Of a DNA stretch of 64,000 nucleotides, positions 37,169 to 45,729 are shown one piece after another. The first letter of the stretch is position 1. Every line of letters starts with the position of its first letter. The notes beneath the pieces are model-generated. The model saw nothing but the letters and a program-made list of their open reading frames with translations. It made no database searches and had not been told where the DNA came from. Position numbers and translations under genes: made by a program. The DNA is from Sphingomonas sp. G-3-2-10 (GTDB lineage: Bacteria > Pseudomonadota > Alphaproteobacteria > Sphingomonadales > Sphingomonadaceae): NCBI RefSeq assembly GCF_012927115.1, contig NZ_JABBFY010000001.1, positions 1,178,001-1,242,000 on the forward strand, in the 5' to 3' direction.

Positions 37169-39184
37169 ATGTCCAGTATGCTTGCTCCCGTGACCAAGAG
37201 CGCGCTGTTGCTCGTCGGCGTTGCCGGCCTCGCCGCCTCCTCGCAGATGGCGCAGGGCCAGATGGAATGGTATCGCACCGCGATCGAAAGCGGCGTGCCG
37301 AAAACCGCGCCACCCTATATCCAGGACAGCCGGCTGGCTCCCGTTCTCGACGAATGGCGGCGGCTGCAGCAATCCGACAATTGGCCGTTCGCGGACTATG
37401 CCAATTTCCTGATCGCGCATCCCGGCTGGCCCGGCGAAACGAGCCGCCGCGCCGCCGCCGAGACGGTGCTGGCGAACGGCAGCGACGCGCCGGGGCTGAT
37501 CACGCGCTTCTTCGAACGCTTCCCGCCGCTGACCGCCGCGGGCAAGCTGCGCTATGCCGAAGCGCTGCTGGCGTCGGGCCGGCGCGGCGAAGCCGAGGAG
37601 CAGGCGCGGCAAGCCTGGCGCAAGGGATCGATGCGTCCGGTGGACGAAACCGCGCTGCTGGCGACCTTCCCCGGCGCGCTGACCGCCGACGATCATGACG
37701 TTCGCGCGGACCTGCTGATCTGGAACGGATCGACCACTGCCGCGTCGCGGCTGCTGGGACTGGTCCCGCAGCGCAAGCGCGCGCTGTACGACGCGCGGAT
37801 CGCCTATCGCACCAATGCGCCCGACGCGGCCGACAAGGGCGCCGCGGTCGATGCCGCCGGGCGGAGCGACGCCGGGTACATCGCCGATCGCGCGACCTGG
37901 CTGCGCGCCAGCAATCAGGGCATGGCTGCCCGCGCCTATCTCGGCCAGCCCCGGCGGCTTTCGGCGCGGCCGGGCAATGTCGAGAAATGGTACGAGGTGC
38001 TGCTGACTGCCGCGCGCGGGGCGCAGGCCGACGGCCAGTATGATCTCGCCTATCGCATCGCGAGCCAGGTGGACGACGCCTATCCGGCGGGCACCGACGT
38101 GAGCGACCGGCCGCTTGGCGAACGCGACGATTATACCAGCCTCACCTGGCTGGCCGGCACGGTCGCCTTCTACAATCTGAACCGGCCTTCCGACGCGATC
38201 GGCATGTTCGATCGCTACGGGCACGGATCGAAGACGCCGCAGACCAACTCGAAGGGGCTCTATTGGGCCGGGCGCGCCGCCGAAGCCGCCGGGCAGGATG
38301 CCGCCGCGTCGGTCTTCTACGACAAGGCTGCCGGCTTCCCCGACCTGTTCTACGGCCAGCTCGCGCTCGAGCGGACCGGCCGCCCGCTCAAGGCGCCGCC
38401 GAGTTTCGTGGGGCGCGTCAGCGACGCAGCGGTGCGCGACGCCTTCTACAAGCGCGAGACAGTGCGCGCGGCGCAGCTGCTCGGCACGCTCAACCGCTAT
38501 GACGAGCAGGGCCTGTTCATCCGCCAGATCGCAAGCGACGCGACCAGCGATACCGACCATCTGCTCGCCGCCGAACTGAGCCGCGCGATCGGCCGGCCGG
38601 ATCTGGGCGTGATGGTGGGCCGCAGCGCGCTGCAGAACGGCCTGTCGGACTATACCGCCGCAGGCTACCCCTCGGTCCGCGTGCCCGAGGCGCAGCAGGA
38701 TTACTGGACGATCATCCACGCCATCGCCCGGCAGGAAAGCCAGTTCGATCGCGCCGCGGTGAGCCATGCCGGCGCGCGCGGGCTGATGCAGCTGATGCCG
38801 GGAACCGCGCGCGAGACCGCAGGCAAGATCGGCCTGGGGTATAATCGCGACGCGCTGACGGTGGATACCGACTACAACATCCAGCTGGGATCGACCTATT
38901 TCAAGCGGATGCACGCCCAATATGGCAGCTATCCGCTGGCGGTGGCGGCCTATAACGCCGGGCCCGGGAACGTGAACAAGTGGATCCGCGCCAATGGCGA
39001 TCCGCGCCTGCCGGGCGGCGACATCGTCCGCTGGGTCGAGCAGATCCCGATCTTCGAGACCAAGAATTACGTCCAGCGCGTGCTGGAAAACGCCGTGGTC
39101 TATGACCTGCTCAACCCGCAGCGCGCGCGCAGCCAGGGCCCCTCGAACCTGAGCTGGTATCTGGGCAAGAACCGGCCGGGTTGA
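37169..39184 (+). CDS. Soluble lytic murein transglycosylase (Slt-like)
   Basis: A 671-residue periplasmic enzyme from ATG 37169, starting with a signal-like segment (KSALLLVGVAGLAASSQMAQ). The long N-terminal region (about 30-490) is the helical superhelix typical of Slt70. The C-terminal goose-lysozyme-like domain shows IARQESQFDRAAVSHAGARG (catalytic Glu in RQES), LMQLMPGTA and YPLAVAAYNAGPGNVNKW. It cleaves MurNAc-GlcNAc bonds with 1,6-anhydro formation. The slt/dapA/smpB neighbourhood is common in alphaproteobacteria. Confidence 0.95.
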   Translation: MSSMLAPVTKSALLLVGVAGLAASSQMAQGQMEWYRTAIESGVPKTAPPYIQDSRLAPVLDEWRRLQQSDNWPFADYANFLIAHPGWPGETSRRAAAETVLANGSDAPGLITRFFERFPPLTAAGKLRYAEALLASGRRGEAEEQARQAWRKGSMRPVDETALLATFPGALTADDHDVRADLLIWNGSTTAASRLLGLVPQRKRALYDARIAYRTNAPDAADKGAAVDAAGRSDAGYIADRATWLRASNQGMAARAYLGQPRRLSARPGNVEKWYEVLLTAARGAQADGQYDLAYRIASQVDDAYPAGTDVSDRPLGERDDYTSLTWLAGTVAFYNLNRPSDAIGMFDRYGHGSKTPQTNSKGLYWAGRAAEAAGQDAAASVFYDKAAGFPDLFYGQLALERTGRPLKAPPSFVGRVSDAAVRDAFYKRETVRAAQLLGTLNRYDEQGLFIRQIASDATSDTDHLLAAELSRAIGRPDLGVMVGRSALQNGLSDYTAAGYPSVRVPEAQQDYWTIIHAIARQESQFDRAAVSHAGARGLMQLMPGTARETAGKIGLGYNRDALTVDTDYNIQLGSTYFKRMHAQYGSYPLAVAAYNAGPGNVNKWIRANGDPRLPGGDIVRWVEQIPIFETKNYVQRVLENAVVYDLLNPQRARSQGPSNLSWYLGKNRPG

Positions 39185-39246
39185 GGCAATATTCTATCGT
39201 CACCGGCCGGGGTGACGGGGTGTTTGTGGCACGGTAGGGTCAGCCG

Positions 39247-39723
39247 ATGGACCGCCCCAATTACATTACCCCTGCCGGCTATTCCGCGCTCAAGGCCGAA
39301 TACGACTCCCTCTTCGCGGGCGAGCGGCCCAAGCTGGTCGAGACGATCAGCTGGGCGGCGGGCAATGGCGATCGTTCGGAGAATGGCGACTATATCTATG
39401 GCCGCAAACGCCTGCGCGAGATCGACCGGCGGCTGGGCTGGCTGGCGAAGCGGATGAAGGCGGCGAAGGTGGTCGATCCGGCGAAGCAGGAGGATCGCAA
39501 CCGCGTGTTCTTCGGCGCGACGGTGACGATCGCCGACGAGGACGACAATCACCGCACGCTGACGCTGGTGGGCGACGACGAAGCCGATGCCGGCGCGGGC
39601 CGGGTCGGCTGGAACTCGCCGCTGGCGCGGGCCCTGCGCGGTGCGGCGGTGGGCGACCTGCGCCGGGTGATGCTGCCCGCGGGCGAGCGCGAATATGAAG
39701 TGATGGCGGTCAGCTACCCCTAA
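39247..39723 (+). CDS. greB: Transcription elongation factor GreB
   Basis: A 158-residue cleavage factor for backtracked RNA polymerase. The N-terminal coiled coil includes the acidic tip AAGNGDRSENGDYIYGRKRL (GreB-type D/E pair) and REIDRRLGWLAKRMKAAKVV. The C-terminal FKBP-like domain has FFGATVTIADEDD and the SPLARALRGAAVGD motif. The GDYIYGRKRLREIDRR signature favours GreB over GreA. ATG 39247 follows a short spacer after slt; both read in the same direction. Confidence 0.93.
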   Translation: MDRPNYITPAGYSALKAEYDSLFAGERPKLVETISWAAGNGDRSENGDYIYGRKRLREIDRRLGWLAKRMKAAKVVDPAKQEDRNRVFFGATVTIADEDDNHRTLTLVGDDEADAGAGRVGWNSPLARALRGAAVGDLRRVMLPAGEREYEVMAVSYP

Positions 39724-39874
39724 CGGATCATACCCTCAGACGCGAAAAAGCGCCGGAAAATGGCGAGCTTGCGGTGAATCGCGACGTAACCCCGGCTCGT
39801 TCCCTGCTCCTTCGTGCTAACCTGACCCGGCCGGCAACCATTCCGGCGGGTGAGTGAGTGAGAGTGAGGGGAAG

Positions 39875-40156
39875 ATGGCGACACAGCGTATTATCGTGTC
39901 GGGGCGTGTGCAGGCAGTCAGTTATCGCGACTGGACCGTTCGCACCGCCAAGAAGTTCGGCCTGACCGGCTGGGTGCGAAACCTGAGCGACGGCCGGGTC
40001 GAGATTCTCGCCGAAGGGGAGGAAGAAGCGATCGGGCGACTGATCGAGGCCTGCCATCAGGGCCCGCCGCTGGCGAGGGTCGATCATGTCTCGGCGACGG
40101 CGGATACCGACAAGGCCGGAAAGGGCTTCACGAAACGGTTTACCGCGAACGTCTGA
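39875..40156 (+). CDS. Acylphosphatase
   Basis: A 93-residue enzyme hydrolysing acyl phosphates in the cytosol. The catalytic Arg is in VSGRVQAVSYRDW and the catalytic Asn in GWVRNLSDGRVEI. The phosphate loop reads GRVQAVSYR where the family usual form is GRVQGVGYR, so two loop glycines are replaced by Ala and Ser. ATG 39875 gives the usual size; an in-frame GTG at 39854 would add seven residues (SESEGK-type) and is less likely. Confidence 0.9.
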   Translation: MATQRIIVSGRVQAVSYRDWTVRTAKKFGLTGWVRNLSDGRVEILAEGEEEAIGRLIEACHQGPPLARVDHVSATADTDKAGKGFTKRFTANV

Positions 40157-40169
40157 CGGATTCACCTAT

Positions 40170-40305
40170 CCCGCCTTCGCGGGAGAGGCAGCGAGACTTG
40201 GCAGCTTGCTGCCTTGGTCGCAGCGGTGAGGGTCTTCTGCTTCGGTCCGGGTTACAGAGAAGAAAGAAGAAGGCCCTCACCCCAACCCTCTCCCGCGAAG
40301 GCGGG
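40170..40305. repeat. Inverted repeat unit between acylphosphatase and DoxX genes
   Basis: Perfect 18-bp arms at 40170-40187 and 40288-40305 (CCCGCCTTCGCGGGAGAG and complement). GTGAGGG (40226) and CCCTCAC (40274) face each other inside. The architecture (GAGAGGG then GTGAGGG, inverted pair) matches the composite element at 32221-32365. No gene is visible in 40157-40419. Confidence 0.85.
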
Positions 40306-40419
40306 AGCGGGAGAAGAAGGCAGGCGCGGCCCGACGAAACCCTGGGTTTCCGATGGTATGATTGACCGTCCCTTCCCCCTGTGAGACGTTTCGGCTTCGT
40401 CACAGAGGGAGGAGTTCCA

Positions 40420-40800
40420 ATGCCTATTCCCGCAACCTGGTCCGGCTGGCTGCTCAGCGTGCTCCGCATCGTCTCGGGGCTCGCCTTCATGCAGCATGGC
40501 ACGTCGAAACTGCTCGGCTTTCCGCCCTTTCCCATGCCGCTCAACCCGCTGCTGACGGGTGCGGGCGTGATCGAGCTGGTGGGCGGCGCGCTGATCGTGA
40601 TCGGCCTGTTCACGCGTCCGGTGGCGTTCATCGCTTCGGGCATGTCGGCCGTGGGCTATTTCATCGCCCATGCGCCCAAGGATTTCATGCCGATCAACAA
40701 TGGCGGCGAGACCATCCTGCTCTACTGCTTCATCTTCCTCTACCTCGCGGCCGCCGGCGGCGGGACGCTGAGCGTGGATGCGAAACTCGGCAAAGCCTGA
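40420..40800 (+). CDS. DoxX family membrane protein
   Basis: A 126-residue protein with four TM helices; GGAGGAG precedes ATG 40420. Typical DoxX/SURF4-like features are LRIVSGLAFMQHGTSKLLGF in helix 1, GVIELVGGALIVIGLFTRPV in helix 2 and MSAVGYFIAHAPK in helix 3. Members of the family have been linked to oxidative-stress membrane complexes and to quinol-related functions; the exact role is unknown. A hairpin follows the stop. Confidence 0.92.
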   Translation: MPIPATWSGWLLSVLRIVSGLAFMQHGTSKLLGFPPFPMPLNPLLTGAGVIELVGGALIVIGLFTRPVAFIASGMSAVGYFIAHAPKDFMPINNGGETILLYCFIFLYLAAAGGGTLSVDAKLGKA

Positions 40801-40811
40801 TTGACCTTGCC

Positions 40812-40851
40812 CCGGGCGCTTTCCCCGCGTTAGCGAGGGGTTAGCGCCCGG
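40812..40851. terminator. GC-rich hairpin after doxX-like gene
   Basis: CCGGGCGCT (40812-40820) pairs perfectly with AGCGCCCGG (40843-40851), and CCCC/GGGG extend the stem inward. No T-run follows, so it is a possible factor-dependent terminator or processing site rather than a certain one. Confidence 0.5.
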
Positions 40852-40886
40852 CGGTTCTCGTCCCGGCGCCCCGGGAGAGCGTTTCG

Positions 40887-41606
40887 ATGGCGGCAGCCCC
40901 ACCGGTAACGGGCAACATCGCGCTGCTGATCGACGCGGACAATGCGTCGCCCGCATCGCTCGATCCGGTGCTGACCGTCCTTGCCGAGCTGGGCACCGTC
41001 AACATCCGCCGAATCTATGGCAACTGGAAAAAGCCCGCGCTCAAGACCTGGGCCGACAAGACGCTGACCCACGGCATCGAACCCTATCAGCAGTTCGACC
41101 TGACCAAGGGCAAGAACGCCACCGACATGAAGATGACGATCGACGCGATGGACCTGCTGTTCGGCGGGCGCGTCACCGGCTTCGGCATCATGTCCTCCGA
41201 TTCCGACTTTACGCCGCTGGCGATGCGCATCCGCCAGGAAGGCATCCCGGTCTATGGCTTCGGTACGATGAAGACGCCGGAGGGCTTTCGCGAAGCCTGT
41301 ACCCGGTTCATCGATGTCGCCGCGCTCACCAGGGCGCACGAGGCGGAACAGTCCGCACCGCCGGTCAAGGCCGAGAATGGCGTCGACGCCGGGATGCTGG
41401 CGCTGCTGATCGACGCCTACAACGCCGCGAAGCGCGACGAGCGCGGCTTTGCCGCCCTGTCCGAGATCGGATCGCTCGCGGGCAACCGGTCGAGCTTCGA
41501 CGTGCGCAATTATGGCTTCAAGCGTCTGTCGGACCTGATGAACAAGGTGCCGAATTTCCAGTCCGAGCTGCGCGACGGGCGGATGTTCGTGAAGCGGATC
41601 AATTGA
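40887..41606 (+). CDS. NYN-domain putative ribonuclease with LOTUS/OST-HTH domain
   Basis: A 239-residue cytosolic protein. The N-terminal NYN (PIN-like) domain has the acidic residues of a metal-dependent nuclease: IALLIDADNASPASLD, KNATDMKMTIDAMDLL and MSSDSDFTPLAMRIR. IYGNWKKPALKTWAD is typical of the LabA/DUF88-like group. The C-terminal about 80 residues (MLALLIDAYNAAKRDERGFA ... VPNFQSELRDGRMFVKRI) fit an OST-HTH/LOTUS RNA-binding fold. RNA cleavage or sensing is therefore inferred; targets are unknown. Confidence 0.88.
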   Translation: MAAAPPVTGNIALLIDADNASPASLDPVLTVLAELGTVNIRRIYGNWKKPALKTWADKTLTHGIEPYQQFDLTKGKNATDMKMTIDAMDLLFGGRVTGFGIMSSDSDFTPLAMRIRQEGIPVYGFGTMKTPEGFREACTRFIDVAALTRAHEAEQSAPPVKAENGVDAGMLALLIDAYNAAKRDERGFAALSEIGSLAGNRSSFDVRNYGFKRLSDLMNKVPNFQSELRDGRMFVKRIN

Positions 41607-41630
41607 GACCAATTCATCGCCTTGCCCTTT

Positions 41631-41765
41631 CGTCGCCCCGGCCTTGCGCCGGGGGCCACTGTACCACACGCGGTGAACAGGCGGGGCGTGTGGTGACGCT
41701 GAAGCGAGAGGCGAAAAGACATCACCGGACTGCCCGGTGGACCCCGGCACAAGGCCGGGGTGACG
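41631..41765. repeat. Inverted repeats between NYN and putP genes
   Basis: Outer imperfect arms 41631-41657 and 41739-41765 (CCCCGGCCTTGCGCCGGGG versus CCCCGGCACAAGGCCGGGG), plus an inner perfect 9-bp pair ACCACACGC (41663) and GCGTGTGGT (41686). No coding capacity is evident in this 178-base gap. Confidence 0.75.
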
Positions 41766-41784
41766 ATGTAGGGGGAGCGGGCCA

Positions 41785-43197
41785 ATGGAAACCGGAGTGA
41801 TCATCAGCCTTGGCGTGTATTTCACGCTGATGCTGGGCATCGGCATCTATGCGTGGCGCAAATCGACCAGCGATATCGACGGCTATATGCTCGGCGGGAG
41901 ATCGCTCGGGCCGGCGGTGACTGCGCTCGCAGCGGGCGCATCGGACATGTCGGGCTGGCTGATGATGGGCCTGCCCGGCGCGCTCTACGCCACCGGCTTC
42001 TCGGCCGGATGGATCGCGGTCGGCCTGGTCGTCGGCGCGCTGCTCAACTGGATCATCGTTGCCCCGCGGCTGCGCACTCGAACCGTCGAGGTGGGCGACG
42101 CCCTCACCATCCCCGATTATCTAGGCAAGCGCTGGGCCAATGGCGACGGCCTGCGCCTGGTCTCGTCCACGGTGATCATCCTGTTCTTCGCCATCTACAC
42201 CGCCAGCGGCATGGTGGCGGGCGGCAAGCTGTTCGAGAGCGCGTTCGGACAGGGCTATGCGACCGGCCTGTTCATTACCGCCGCGGTCGTGGTGGTCTAT
42301 ACGATGTTCGGCGGCTTCCTGGCGGTGAGCCTCACCGATTTCGTGCAGGGCTGCATCATGTTCGTCGCGATGGTGCTGGTGCCGGTGATCGCGATCAGCG
42401 AAGTCGGCGGCCTGGGCGCCGCGACCGACGCGATCCGATCGGCCGATCCCGCGCGGCTCGACTGGTTCGCGGGAACCAGCGTGCTGGGGATCATCTCGGC
42501 CGCCGCATGGGGGCTCGGCTATTTCGGCCAGCCGCACATCATCGTCCGCTTCATGGCGATCCGCGACGTGAAGGAAATGCCGATCGCGCGGAACATCTGC
42601 ATGGTGTGGATGACCGTGGCGCTGATCGGCGCGATCGGCGTGGGGATGAGCGGCTTCGCCTATTCGACGATCAAGGGCGTCCCGATCGACGATGGCGAGA
42701 AGGTGTTCATCATCCTCTCGCACCTGTTGTTCCATCCGCTGATCACCGGCTTCCTCTATGCCGCGATCCTCGCGGCGATCATGTCGACCATCGCGGCACA
42801 GCTGCTCGTCACCTCTTCGTCGCTGACCGAGGATTATTACCGCCGCTTCGTGCGGCGCGACGCGAGCCAGCGCGAGTTGGTGACCGTCGGGCGGCTTTCG
42901 GTGCTGGCAGTGGCTTTGGTCGCGCTGGCGCTGGCATGGGATCCGGGATCGTCGGTGCTCGGGCTGGTGTCGAACGCATGGGCCGGGTTCGGCGCAGCGT
43001 TCGGGCCGGTGATCATCCTGAGCCTGACCTGGGAGCGCATGACCCGCAACGGCGCGATGGCCGGAATGGTCGTCGGCGCGGGCGTGGTGATCGCATGGAT
43101 CCAGCTTGGCTGGAGCGCAAGCCTGTACGAGATCGTGCCCGGCTTTATCGCAGCGTGGATCGCGATCGTCGCCATGAGTTTGCTGGAGCGTAAGTGA
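41785..43197 (+). CDS. putP: Sodium/proline symporter PutP
   Basis: A 470-residue, 13-TM sodium:solute symporter. The PutP signatures are YMLGGRSLGPAVTALAAGAS, DMSGWLMMGLPGALYATG and SSTVIILFFAIYTASGMVAG, with the IAAQLLVTSSSLTEDYYRRF helix near 340 carrying the Na+-site Ser residues. It imports L-proline with Na+. AGGGGGAGCGGG precedes the start. The M28 peptidase gene overlaps its stop (TGATG), so a peptidase/proline-uptake operon is likely. Confidence 0.93.
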   Translation: METGVIISLGVYFTLMLGIGIYAWRKSTSDIDGYMLGGRSLGPAVTALAAGASDMSGWLMMGLPGALYATGFSAGWIAVGLVVGALLNWIIVAPRLRTRTVEVGDALTIPDYLGKRWANGDGLRLVSSTVIILFFAIYTASGMVAGGKLFESAFGQGYATGLFITAAVVVVYTMFGGFLAVSLTDFVQGCIMFVAMVLVPVIAISEVGGLGAATDAIRSADPARLDWFAGTSVLGIISAAAWGLGYFGQPHIIVRFMAIRDVKEMPIARNICMVWMTVALIGAIGVGMSGFAYSTIKGVPIDDGEKVFIILSHLLFHPLITGFLYAAILAAIMSTIAAQLLVTSSSLTEDYYRRFVRRDASQRELVTVGRLSVLAVALVALALAWDPGSSVLGLVSNAWAGFGAAFGPVIILSLTWERMTRNGAMAGMVVGAGVVIAWIQLGWSASLYEIVPGFIAAWIAIVAMSLLERK

Positions 43198-44813
43198 TGC
43201 GTTTATTTGCCCTGTCTCTTCCCCTTCTCCTGCTGGCGGCGGCCAGCGCGCCGGAGCGCAAGACCGATCCGGCGCGCCTGTCCGAGATGGTGAAGACCCT
43301 CGCCTCGCCCGAGTTCGAAGGCCGCGGGCCGGGGACGCCGGGCGAGGAGAAGACGGTCGCGTATCTGGTCGATCGCTTCAAGGCGCTGGGGCTGGAACCG
43401 GGCGGCGACAACGGCACCTTCGTCCAGCGCGTGCCGATGGTGCATACGAAGATCACCGGCGGAACGATGGCGTTCGGCGGTGAAACCGTCGAGCAGGGCA
43501 AGGCGATCAGCGTCACCACGGTGGGCGCGAAGGAGAGGATCGCGGTCAATGCGCCGACGGTATTCGTCGGCTATGGCGTCCATGCGCCCGAGGCGGGCTG
43601 GGACGATTTCAAGGGCGTCGACCTGAAGGGCAAGGTCGCGGTCTTCCTCATCAACGACCCCGACTTCGAAGCGCTCGACGGCGAGGATGCCAAGGGCAAG
43701 TTCGGCGATCGCCGGATGACCTATTATGGCCGCTGGACCTACAAGTTCGACGAAGCGGCGAAGCGCGGCGCGGTGGCTGCGCTGATCGTCCACGATAGCG
43801 CCGGGGTCGGCTATGGCTGGTCGACGGTCACCGCCAACAATGGCGAGAATTACGACATCGTCCGCGCCGCGGGCGACAGCAAGATCCCGCTCCAGGGCTG
43901 GATCGCCAACGAAGCGTCGGACGGACTGTTCGCTCGCGCCAGGCTCGACCTGAAGGCGCTGCGGGTACAGGCGCGCTCGGCGAGCTTCCGCCCGGTCGAG
44001 ATGAAGGGCGTGAACTTCACCGCCAATCTGAACGTCAGCGTCGAGCGGATCCAGACTGCCAATGTGATCGCGAAGATCAGCGGCAGCCTGTATCCCAAAG
44101 AGACGGTGATGTTCGGCGCGCATTGGGACGCCTATGGCAAGGCGGCGGACGGCACGATCCGGCCGGGCGCGAACGACGATGCGCTGGGCACGGCCGGCGT
44201 GCTGGAACTGGCGCGACTGTTCAAGGCCGCCAAGCCGCCCGAACGCACGATGGTGTTCGCGCTGTGGACCGGCGAGGAACGCGGGCTGCTCGGCTCCGAA
44301 TATTATGGCAGCCACCCGCTCTATCCGCTGGAAAAGACCGTCGCGAACCTGACGCTCGACATCCTCAACACCGGCGGCTTTTCGAAGAATGTCGTGCTGG
44401 TGGGCAACGGCAATTCGACGCTGGACCATCTGCTGACCGATGCGGCGAAGCTGCAGGAGCGCGTGGTGACGCCGGAGACCTTTTCCGAGCGCGGCCTGTT
44501 TTTCCGCGCCGATCATTTCTCGGTCGCGCGGCGCGGCGTGCCGTCGCTGCTGATCATGCAGCTGGGCGGCGCGCCCGACCTGCGCGAGGGCGGGACGACC
44601 GCGGGTCAGGCATGGCTCGACGGCTATATGAAATGCTATCATCAGGCCTGCGACGCGTGGGACCCGAAGTGGAACTTCGCGGCGGCGGCGCAGGATGTCG
44701 ATCTGTTCCTGGACATGGGCGAGCAACTCGCCAATTCGCGCGAATGGCCGCGCTGGCGGGCGGGGTTCGAGTTCGAGAATATCCGCGAAGCGAGCGCGGC
44801 GGCGCGGCGCTAG
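43197..44813 (+). CDS. M28 family zinc exopeptidase with PA-domain region
   Basis: A 538-residue exported protein; MRLFALSLPLLLLAAASAP is the signal peptide. A PA-like insert (about residues 110-260) precedes the catalytic part. Zinc ligands follow the M28 scheme: VMFGAHWDAYGKAADG (His, Asp), GANDDALGTAGVLELAR (bridging Asp), FALWTGEERGLLGSEYY (catalytic Glu pair), LDILNTGG and a late His in CYHQACDAW. It releases N-terminal amino acids in the periplasm or outside. Starting on the putP stop suggests joint use of peptides and proline. It ends in CTAG shared with the deaminase gene. Confidence 0.92.
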   Translation: MRLFALSLPLLLLAAASAPERKTDPARLSEMVKTLASPEFEGRGPGTPGEEKTVAYLVDRFKALGLEPGGDNGTFVQRVPMVHTKITGGTMAFGGETVEQGKAISVTTVGAKERIAVNAPTVFVGYGVHAPEAGWDDFKGVDLKGKVAVFLINDPDFEALDGEDAKGKFGDRRMTYYGRWTYKFDEAAKRGAVAALIVHDSAGVGYGWSTVTANNGENYDIVRAAGDSKIPLQGWIANEASDGLFARARLDLKALRVQARSASFRPVEMKGVNFTANLNVSVERIQTANVIAKISGSLYPKETVMFGAHWDAYGKAADGTIRPGANDDALGTAGVLELARLFKAAKPPERTMVFALWTGEERGLLGSEYYGSHPLYPLEKTVANLTLDILNTGGFSKNVVLVGNGNSTLDHLLTDAAKLQERVVTPETFSERGLFFRADHFSVARRGVPSLLIMQLGGAPDLREGGTTAGQAWLDGYMKCYHQACDAWDPKWNFAAAAQDVDLFLDMGEQLANSREWPRWRAGFEFENIREASAAARR

Positions 44814-45253
44814 TCCTCGGCGATATCCTCGTTCCACAGCGCCGGCTTCTCGGCGATGAAGCGCTGCATCAGGTCGATGCAGCGCGCGTCGTTCACGATC
44901 TCGACCGTGACGCCGTGGCTGCGCAGAAAGTCCTCGTTTCCGCCGAACGTCGTGTTCTCCGCGATCACGACGTGCGGAATCTTGAACTGCACGATCGTCC
45001 CCGCGCACATCATGCACGGGCTGAGCGAAGTGTAGAGCGTCGTCCCGGCATAGCTGGCCTGACGCCCCGCATTGCGCAGCGCGTCCATTTCGCCATGCGC
45101 GATCGGATCGCCCTTCTGGACGCGTTGATTATGCCCCTCCCCCAATATTTCGGACCCGCGCGCGAGGACCGAACCGATCGGGCAACCACCCTCGTCATAC
45201 GACTTTCGGGCGAGCTCATAGGCGCGGGTGACGAGGGCTGGATCATGGGTCAT
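44810..45253 (-). CDS. Cytosine deaminase-like nucleoside/base deaminase (fungal FCY1 type)
   Basis: A 147-residue CDA-fold zinc deaminase. HGEMDALRN supplies the zinc His and proton-shuttle Glu; LSPCMMCAGTIV supplies the two Cys ligands. Matches to the yeast cytosine deaminase pattern go well beyond the zinc site: GGCPIGSVL, GHNQRVQKGDP, TTLYTSLSPC, IAENTTFGG and the C-terminal FIAEKPALWNEDI. Conversion of cytosine to uracil is the probable reaction. It is unrelated in fold to bacterial CodA. The length is like the roughly 158-residue yeast enzyme. It stands alone on the minus strand between two plus-strand genes. Confidence 0.88.
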   Translation of the reverse strand: MTHDPALVTRAYELARKSYDEGGCPIGSVLARGSEILGEGHNQRVQKGDPIAHGEMDALRNAGRQASYAGTTLYTSLSPCMMCAGTIVQFKIPHVVIAENTTFGGNEDFLRSHGVTVEIVNDARCIDLMQRFIAEKPALWNEDIAED

Positions 45254-45369
45254 GCGGCGATGCTAGAGGCGTAGCCGACCAGCGGCAATCGCACCTTCCT
45301 TCATGTTACGGAAGGCTCGACAAGCCCCGGTAATGGCTGCACCTTCCGCCGCAACCAAGGGAGGATTCC

Positions 45370-45729
45370 ATGCCGTTGATGCTCAGCCTGCTCGCCGTGA
45401 CCGCAACGTGCGTTCCCTCGGCCAACCCCGACAACACCAATTCGCAGGTGGTCGAGAAGTTCTTCACCGCGCTGAACGCTGCCGATCAGGAGGGCATGGG
45501 CAGCTATCTCAAGCCCGGCGCGATGTTCGTGATCGGACCTGGGGACCAGCTTGAGCTGGCGGGGTTCCTCGGCAGCCTGTCGCCCGGCGCTCGGATCGAT
45601 GTCAGCAATGTGAAGTCGGCCGAGGGCAACAGCGTCACGCTGGATTTCAAGAGCAGTGAAGGCAACGCCGGGCAGGCGACGGTGAAGCTGGAAGGCGGCT
45701 GCATCACCCAGCTTGCCGCGGCGCACTAA
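45370..45729 (+). CDS. Small NTF2/SnoaL-like protein
   Basis: A 119-residue protein with AAGGGAGGA before ATG. The N-terminus (MPLMLSLLAVTATCVPSA) is a possible signal with a Cys that could be lipidated, though no clean lipobox is present. The rest (NSQVVEKFFTALNAADQEGM, then beta strands) fits an NTF2-like cone fold used by enzymes and binding proteins alike. No catalytic residues can be pinned. It shares CTAA with the convergent M28 gene. Confidence 0.75.
   Translation: MPLMLSLLAVTATCVPSANPDNTNSQVVEKFFTALNAADQEGMGSYLKPGAMFVIGPGDQLELAGFLGSLSPGARIDVSNVKSAEGNSVTLDFKSSEGNAGQATVKLEGGCITQLAAAH

Noticed and set aside
37106..38920. Upstream extension of the dapA frame, about 600 codons
   Set aside because: Antisense to the lytic transglycosylase gene. 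ATG 37105 gives the canonical DapA N-terminus.
40830..41846. 338-codon minus-strand frame opposite the NYN gene
   Set aside because: Shadow composition; the plus strand has an intact NYN domain.
43203..45017. 604-codon minus-strand open frame
   Set aside because: Shadow of the M28 peptidase gene; the composition is Arg/His-rich with no recognisable domain.
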